A stretch of 34,909 bases of DNA, taken from assembly GCA_021796455.1 (NCBI GenBank), contig JAKACA010000017.1, forward strand, positions 1 to 34,909. Direction: 5' to 3'. Position numbers and translations under genes: made by a program. This document shows, in pieces, positions 31,762 through 34,909 of the stretch. Positions within the stretch are counted from its first letter, which is position 1, and each line of letters begins with the position of its first letter. Source of the DNA: Actinomycetes bacterium. Its GTDB lineage: Bacteria > Actinomycetota > Acidimicrobiia > Acidimicrobiales > Bog-793. The notes under the pieces were generated by a model. It did no database searches and had not been told where the DNA came from. It saw nothing but the letters and a program-made list of their open reading frames with translations.

Positions 31762-33423
31762 ATGCAGAGGCATGGGCTTTCCAGGCGGGTCTTGCACCTG
31801 CACATCCTGGTGCTCCTGGCGGCCGTTTTCGCCGGGCTCGCCTGGCGCGAGTACCGCTCGACCCCGTCTTCGAGTGGTGAGCGGGAAGCGATGCACCAAG
31901 CCCTGCTCATCTCCGAGACGATCACCGCGTCGCTGTCCCGGCCAATGCCGTCGGCGACCGGGACGGGGCTCGAGCACGCGACGGTCGCGATCGCAGCCCT
32001 GGAACGAACCCGTGCGACGACTGGCGCTGTCCTCGTCGACGTCGTCAACCGCCACGGCGTCGTCCTTTTCCGCTCCGGACCCCAGCTGAGCCCCGCGGCT
32101 TTCGACGGGGTGGCGGCAGCGACTCGTAGCGGAGGCGGCTGGCGCGGCAGGCTGCAGCTTCCCTCCGGCGCTCGCCTCGGCGCGGCAGCGGTAGCGCTGC
32201 GCACCCCGGCGGGAGCCTTCGGCGGGTCGCTCGTAGTTGCAGTCTCCCCGACGCCGGTGTCGCGAACCATCCCCGATCTGGTCCTCACACTTGAAGCGCT
32301 CATTATCGCGCTTGCTGTCGGCACAGCAGGCTCGATCCTTGCGACAAGATGGCTGCGGACACAGACCTTCGGCCTCGAGCTCGACGAGCTGACAAACCTG
32401 ATCCGCGAGCAGGAGGCGATGTTCCACGGGATCCGCGAGGCCGTCGTCGGTCTCGACGAGCGCGGAATATTCCAGTTTGCGAACGCCGAGGCCTGCCGCG
32501 TCCTCCATCTCCCCTCGCGCTTCTTGCACCGCCCTGCGACAGTCCTCGTACCAAGGGGTCGGGTGCAGGACATCCTCACCGGCCGCATCGAGGGAAAGGA
32601 CCTCGTGGCAATCTACGACGACAGGATCCTCGTCATGAACAGGCGACCGGTGATCGTCGGCGAACGGCTGCTCGGATACGTGGTCACCATTGTCGACCGC
32701 ACAGAGTCCGAGGTGCTGCTGCGCGAGCTCGAGGGCATGCTCGGTCTCACCGAGGCCCTGCGGGCCCAGGCACACGACTTCTCGAACCGCCTCCACACGA
32801 TCGTCGGGCTGATCGAGCTGGGCGCACCTGCGGAAGCCGCGCGCTTTGCGACCGACCTTACGGTTCGCGACGCCAATCTGGCCGAGCGACTTGTCACCGA
32901 GGTCGGCCATCCCATGCTTGTCGCGCTCCTCCTTGCCAAGAGCGCGGTCGCTGCCGAGCGCAACGTCCAGCTCCGTCTGGCTCCGAGCACCCGCGTCCCC
33001 GACGACGTACCCTCGCCCGCGGATCTGATCACGGTCGTGGGCAATCTCGTGGACAACGCGGTGGAGGCGACACAGGGACAAGAGCCGGCATGGGTCGAGG
33101 TCCAAGTGAGGAGAGCCAACGGCCGGCTCGAGATCGAGGTGAGCGACTCCGGCCCTGGGGTGCCGCCGGACAACCTCGAAGCCATCTTCGTCGACGGGTA
33201 CTCGACGAAGATGGCGACCTCCGGCGCCCGCCGTGGTCTCGGCTTGGCACTGGTTCGCCAGCTGGTCCACCGGTGGGGAGGCTCGATATCGGTGACGTGC
33301 CGGATCGGCGCCGTCTTCACGGTCGTGCTTCCCCTTGGGCCCGCCCCTGGAGGCGGGCTCACCATCGACGACGAAACCGGCTCGCTCGCCGGCACCGACG
33401 TCGCTGCGGGGTCGCGCGGATGA
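31762..33423 (+). CDS. CitA/DcuS-type sensor histidine kinase
   Basis: A 553-residue membrane sensor. TM1 is residues 11-28 and TM2 is 173-195, enclosing an extracytoplasmic sensing domain of about 140 residues of PASc/CHASE-like type. A cytoplasmic PAS domain (about 218-315) is followed by the phospho-acceptor His338 in the CitA-type box QAHDFSNRLHTIVGLIELG, and an ATPase domain with N box VVGNLVDNAVEA, DSGPGVPP and GLGLALV. CitA/DcuS kinases sense citrate or C4-dicarboxylates; the ligand here is unknown. ATG 31762 (after GGGGGGG at 31747-31753) is chosen as first Met before TM1. It overlaps the regulator start by 4 bases and diverges from livH. Confidence 0.93.
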   Translation: MQRHGLSRRVLHLHILVLLAAVFAGLAWREYRSTPSSSGEREAMHQALLISETITASLSRPMPSATGTGLEHATVAIAALERTRATTGAVLVDVVNRHGVVLFRSGPQLSPAAFDGVAAATRSGGGWRGRLQLPSGARLGAAAVALRTPAGAFGGSLVVAVSPTPVSRTIPDLVLTLEALIIALAVGTAGSILATRWLRTQTFGLELDELTNLIREQEAMFHGIREAVVGLDERGIFQFANAEACRVLHLPSRFLHRPATVLVPRGRVQDILTGRIEGKDLVAIYDDRILVMNRRPVIVGERLLGYVVTIVDRTESEVLLRELEGMLGLTEALRAQAHDFSNRLHTIVGLIELGAPAEAARFATDLTVRDANLAERLVTEVGHPMLVALLLAKSAVAAERNVQLRLAPSTRVPDDVPSPADLITVVGNLVDNAVEATQGQEPAWVEVQVRRANGRLEIEVSDSGPGVPPDNLEAIFVDGYSTKMATSGARRGLGLALVRQLVHRWGGSISVTCRIGAVFTVVLPLGPAPGGGLTIDDETGSLAGTDVAAGSRG

Positions 33424-34088
33424 TCGACGTCCTCGTTGTCGACGACGACTTTCGGGTCGCGGCGCTGCACCGTGCGTACGTGGAGATGGTGGAGGGCTTC
33501 CGGGTCGTCGGCGAGGCGTACTCAGGTGCGGGCGCCCTCGAGGCAGTCGCCCGGCTCCAGCCCGATCTCGTCCTGCTCGACATCTACCTGCCCGACATCG
33601 CGGGCCTCGAGGTGCTCCGCAGGCTCCGTGCCTCGCCGGAGCAACGTGTCGACGTGATCGTCGTCACCGCCGCCCGAGACGCCGCAAGCATCGAGGAGGC
33701 TCTCCGCAACGGCTCGCTCTACTACCTGGTGAAGCCATTTGGAGCCGCTAGGCTGCGGGAGCGCCTCGTCGCATACGGAGAGATGCGCCGCAAGCTCTCG
33801 TCACTTTCCGAAGCGAGCCAGGGCGCCGTCGACGAGATCTACGCGGCGCTTCGCACGAGCGCCGAGCGGGAGCTGCCAAAAGGTCACTCGCCGCAGACCC
33901 TCGGCACGATCGTCGAGACCCTGCGTGGTGCTGGGCGGGACCTCTCGGCTGAGGAAGTGGCGGCCGAGACCGGAGTCAGCCGCGCGACGGCCCAGCGTTA
34001 CCTCTCACACCTCGCGCGCATCGGACGGATCGAGCTCGTCCTTCGCTACGGACCGGGGCGGCCCGAGCACCGGTACCGCTGGCCCTGA
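33420..34088 (+). CDS. CitB/DctR-type response regulator
   Basis: A 222-residue regulator. The receiver domain (1-120) has the acidic pocket DDD at 8-10, phospho-acceptor Asp54 in LVLLDIYLPD, switch Thr in VVVTAA and Lys in YYLVKPF. A linker leads to a helix-turn-helix (about 165-215: LSAEEVAAETGVSRATAQRYLSHL). This layout is that of the CitB/DpiA/MalR group that partners CitA-type kinases. ATG 33420 overlaps the kinase stop (ATGA). Regulation of the divergent liv genes is inferred from position. Confidence 0.93.
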   Translation: MIDVLVVDDDFRVAALHRAYVEMVEGFRVVGEAYSGAGALEAVARLQPDLVLLDIYLPDIAGLEVLRRLRASPEQRVDVIVVTAARDAASIEEALRNGSLYYLVKPFGAARLRERLVAYGEMRRKLSSLSEASQGAVDEIYAALRTSAERELPKGHSPQTLGTIVETLRGAGRDLSAEEVAAETGVSRATAQRYLSHLARIGRIELVLRYGPGRPEHRYRWP

Positions 34089-34114
34089 GCTACCCGCCGA
34101 GCCGCTTGCCGCCT

Positions 34115-34148
34115 GCAATAGAATGCGAGTCAACTGCTAGCATATTGC
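34115..34148 (+). promoter_or_regulatory. Candidate promoter/operator of the toxin-antitoxin pair
   Basis: An inverted repeat gcaata (34115-34120) ... tattgc (34143-34148) lies just before the antitoxin ATG at 34152. It overlaps a -10-like TAGAAT (34119-34124). Antitoxins of the FitA/VapB kind bind such repeats over their own promoter to autoregulate. No clear -35 is seen. Confidence 0.4.
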
Positions 34149-34151
34149 GAC

Positions 34152-34373
34152 ATGAGGACTCTCTACCTACGCAACGTGCCGGACGAGGTCGTCGAGCGAC
34201 TGCGGCAGCTGGCCGCTCGCGACGGCACGTCGGTTGGAGCCGTGGCCGTGCGCGAGCTCGCTGAGGTGTCCCGCCGAGCCGACAACCCTTCCCTGCTCGG
34301 ATCCCTCCCCGACCTCGGCGTGGACATCGAGACGATCCGCAGCGACGTCGAGGCCGGACGAGCAGAGAGGTGA
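34152..34373 (+). CDS. FitA/VapB-type ribbon-helix-helix antitoxin
   Basis: A 73-residue protein with an N-terminal ribbon-helix-helix of the FitA/Arc type ([25 protein letters not shown], split by the usual turn) and an acidic C-terminal tail ([20 protein letters not shown]) that would wrap around the toxin's active site. It should form a dimer that binds the operator at 34115-34148. It overlaps the toxin start by 4 bases (GTGA), the standard order of antitoxin then toxin. Confidence 0.9.
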   Translation: MRTLYLRNVPDEVVERLRQLAARDGTSVGAVAVRELAEVSRRADNPSLLGSLPDLGVDIETIRSDVEAGRAER

Positions 34374-34753
34374 TAGTGGTCGATGCTTCGGCCGCGCTGT
34401 CGGGCCTGCTCAACGCCGGGCCGGCGCGAAGCCTTATGTCGAGCGAGCAGCTGCACGCGCCGCACCTGTTGGATACCGAGGTGTCCAACGCCCTACGGCG
34501 CCACGTAGCCGCGCGAAAGATGGACGCGAGTATCGGCTGGGTTGTCCTCGATGCGCTGCGCCAGCTTGGGATGACCCGCTATCCGACATTTCCCTTCCTC
34601 GATCGGATCTGGCAGCTCCGTGACAACCTTTCGGCATATGACGCCTCCTACGTCGCACTCGCGGAGCTCCTCGGGTGCAGCCTCGTCACAGCAGACGGAC
34701 GGCTCAGCCAATCGCCGGGTATCCGCTGCCCAGTCACAGTCGTCCCGCGCTAA
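34370..34753 (+). CDS. vapC: VapC-type PIN-domain toxin ribonuclease
   Basis: A 127-residue PIN-domain protein of normal VapC length. The acidic metal site is complete: Asp5 (MIVVDASA), Glu37 ([12 protein letters not shown]), Asp91 ([15 protein letters not shown]) and Asp109 (VTADGRLS). PIN toxins cut tRNA or rRNA in the cytoplasm when free of antitoxin. The start is GTG 34370 within the overlap. No second pair is visible in the remaining 156 bases. Confidence 0.93.
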   Translation: MIVVDASAALSGLLNAGPARSLMSSEQLHAPHLLDTEVSNALRRHVAARKMDASIGWVVLDALRQLGMTRYPTFPFLDRIWQLRDNLSAYDASYVALAELLGCSLVTADGRLSQSPGIRCPVTVVPR

Positions 34754-34909
34754 GCAGGCCGGACCACAAATACGATTGCGTATCTGGTGAAGGCTGCGAC
34801 AGCTCGCGGCACGCGCGCAGCATTGTTCCACCCCTGATGTGTGTCACACCCCCCAAGTACCCTCGCGGACATGGCTTTCGGAGGGCGGAAGTGCCCTGGC
34901 GACCACGTG

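Noticed and set aside
31732-33270. Long minus-strand open frame opposite the sensor kinase
   Set aside because: Antisense shadow of the kinase; no domain or ribosome-binding site.
34880-34909. Possible gene start (GGAGG then GTG at 34891) at the window end
   Set aside because: Only six codons are visible, too few to support a gene.

Overview
The window comes from a high-GC bacterium. GTG and TTG starts are common, genes are often joined by 4-base ATGA/GTGA/TTGA overlaps, and nearly every base lies in genes whose closest visible family relatives are actinobacterial: DUF2630, a Lys-rich micro-protein, a heme-binding beta-barrel (nitrobindin) protein and an Ig-like/YkuD L,D-transpeptidase. An Actinomycetota chromosome, possibly Acidimicrobiia, fits best, but the class-level guess is inference. 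No rRNA, tRNA, phage, IS or CRISPR element is visible.

Region 1 (1-2870) holds a nitrobindin-like gene with a 47-residue Lys-rich protein (minus strand), a DUF2630 gene, a 4.5-copy 19-bp tandem repeat, a Fur-family regulator and a LysR regulator. Region 2 (3074-10810, plus strand) is a tightly coupled respiratory sulfur-type operon: a natural fusion of a four-cluster ferredoxin subunit with a NrfD-type membrane anchor, a large Mo-bisPGD oxidoreductase without Tat signal, its TorD-type chaperone, an ETHE1-like persulfide dioxygenase with two rhodanese domains, then a YceI protein. The simplest reading is cytoplasmic oxidation of persulfide sulfur to sulfite and on to sulfate with electrons to quinone; the substrate is inferred.

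Region 3 (10829-16391, minus strand) is the most unusual part. A PpiC/SurA-like protein is translationally coupled to a 1055-residue exporter that carries two cyclic-nucleotide-binding domains, a complete C39 double-glycine peptidase and an ABC half-transporter. Downstream lie 52-bp repeats, a GC-rich repeat block, and a 59-codon gene with a strong ribosome-binding site encoding a textbook double-glycine leader peptide. A Crp/Fnr regulator follows. Together these look like an uncharacterised secreted-peptide (bacteriocin or signal) system with possible cyclic-nucleotide control of both transcription and export.

Region 4 (16497-17741) is a lone L,D-transpeptidase. Region 5 (17800-26155, minus strand) is a catabolic run: class III aminotransferase, GntR/UTRA regulator, APC permease, FGGY sugar kinase, SIS-domain isomerase/deglycase, MFS transporter and an MTHFR-like protein. 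It is organised like an Amadori-compound (fructosamine) pathway but with an FGGY kinase in place of the usual PfkB kinase. Region 6 (26262-31335, minus strand) is a livHMGF plus binding-protein ABC importer closed by a clear intrinsic terminator. It is divergent from Region 7 (31762-34088), a CitA/CitB-type two-component system likely to control it. The window ends with a VapBC/FitAB-type toxin-antitoxin pair.
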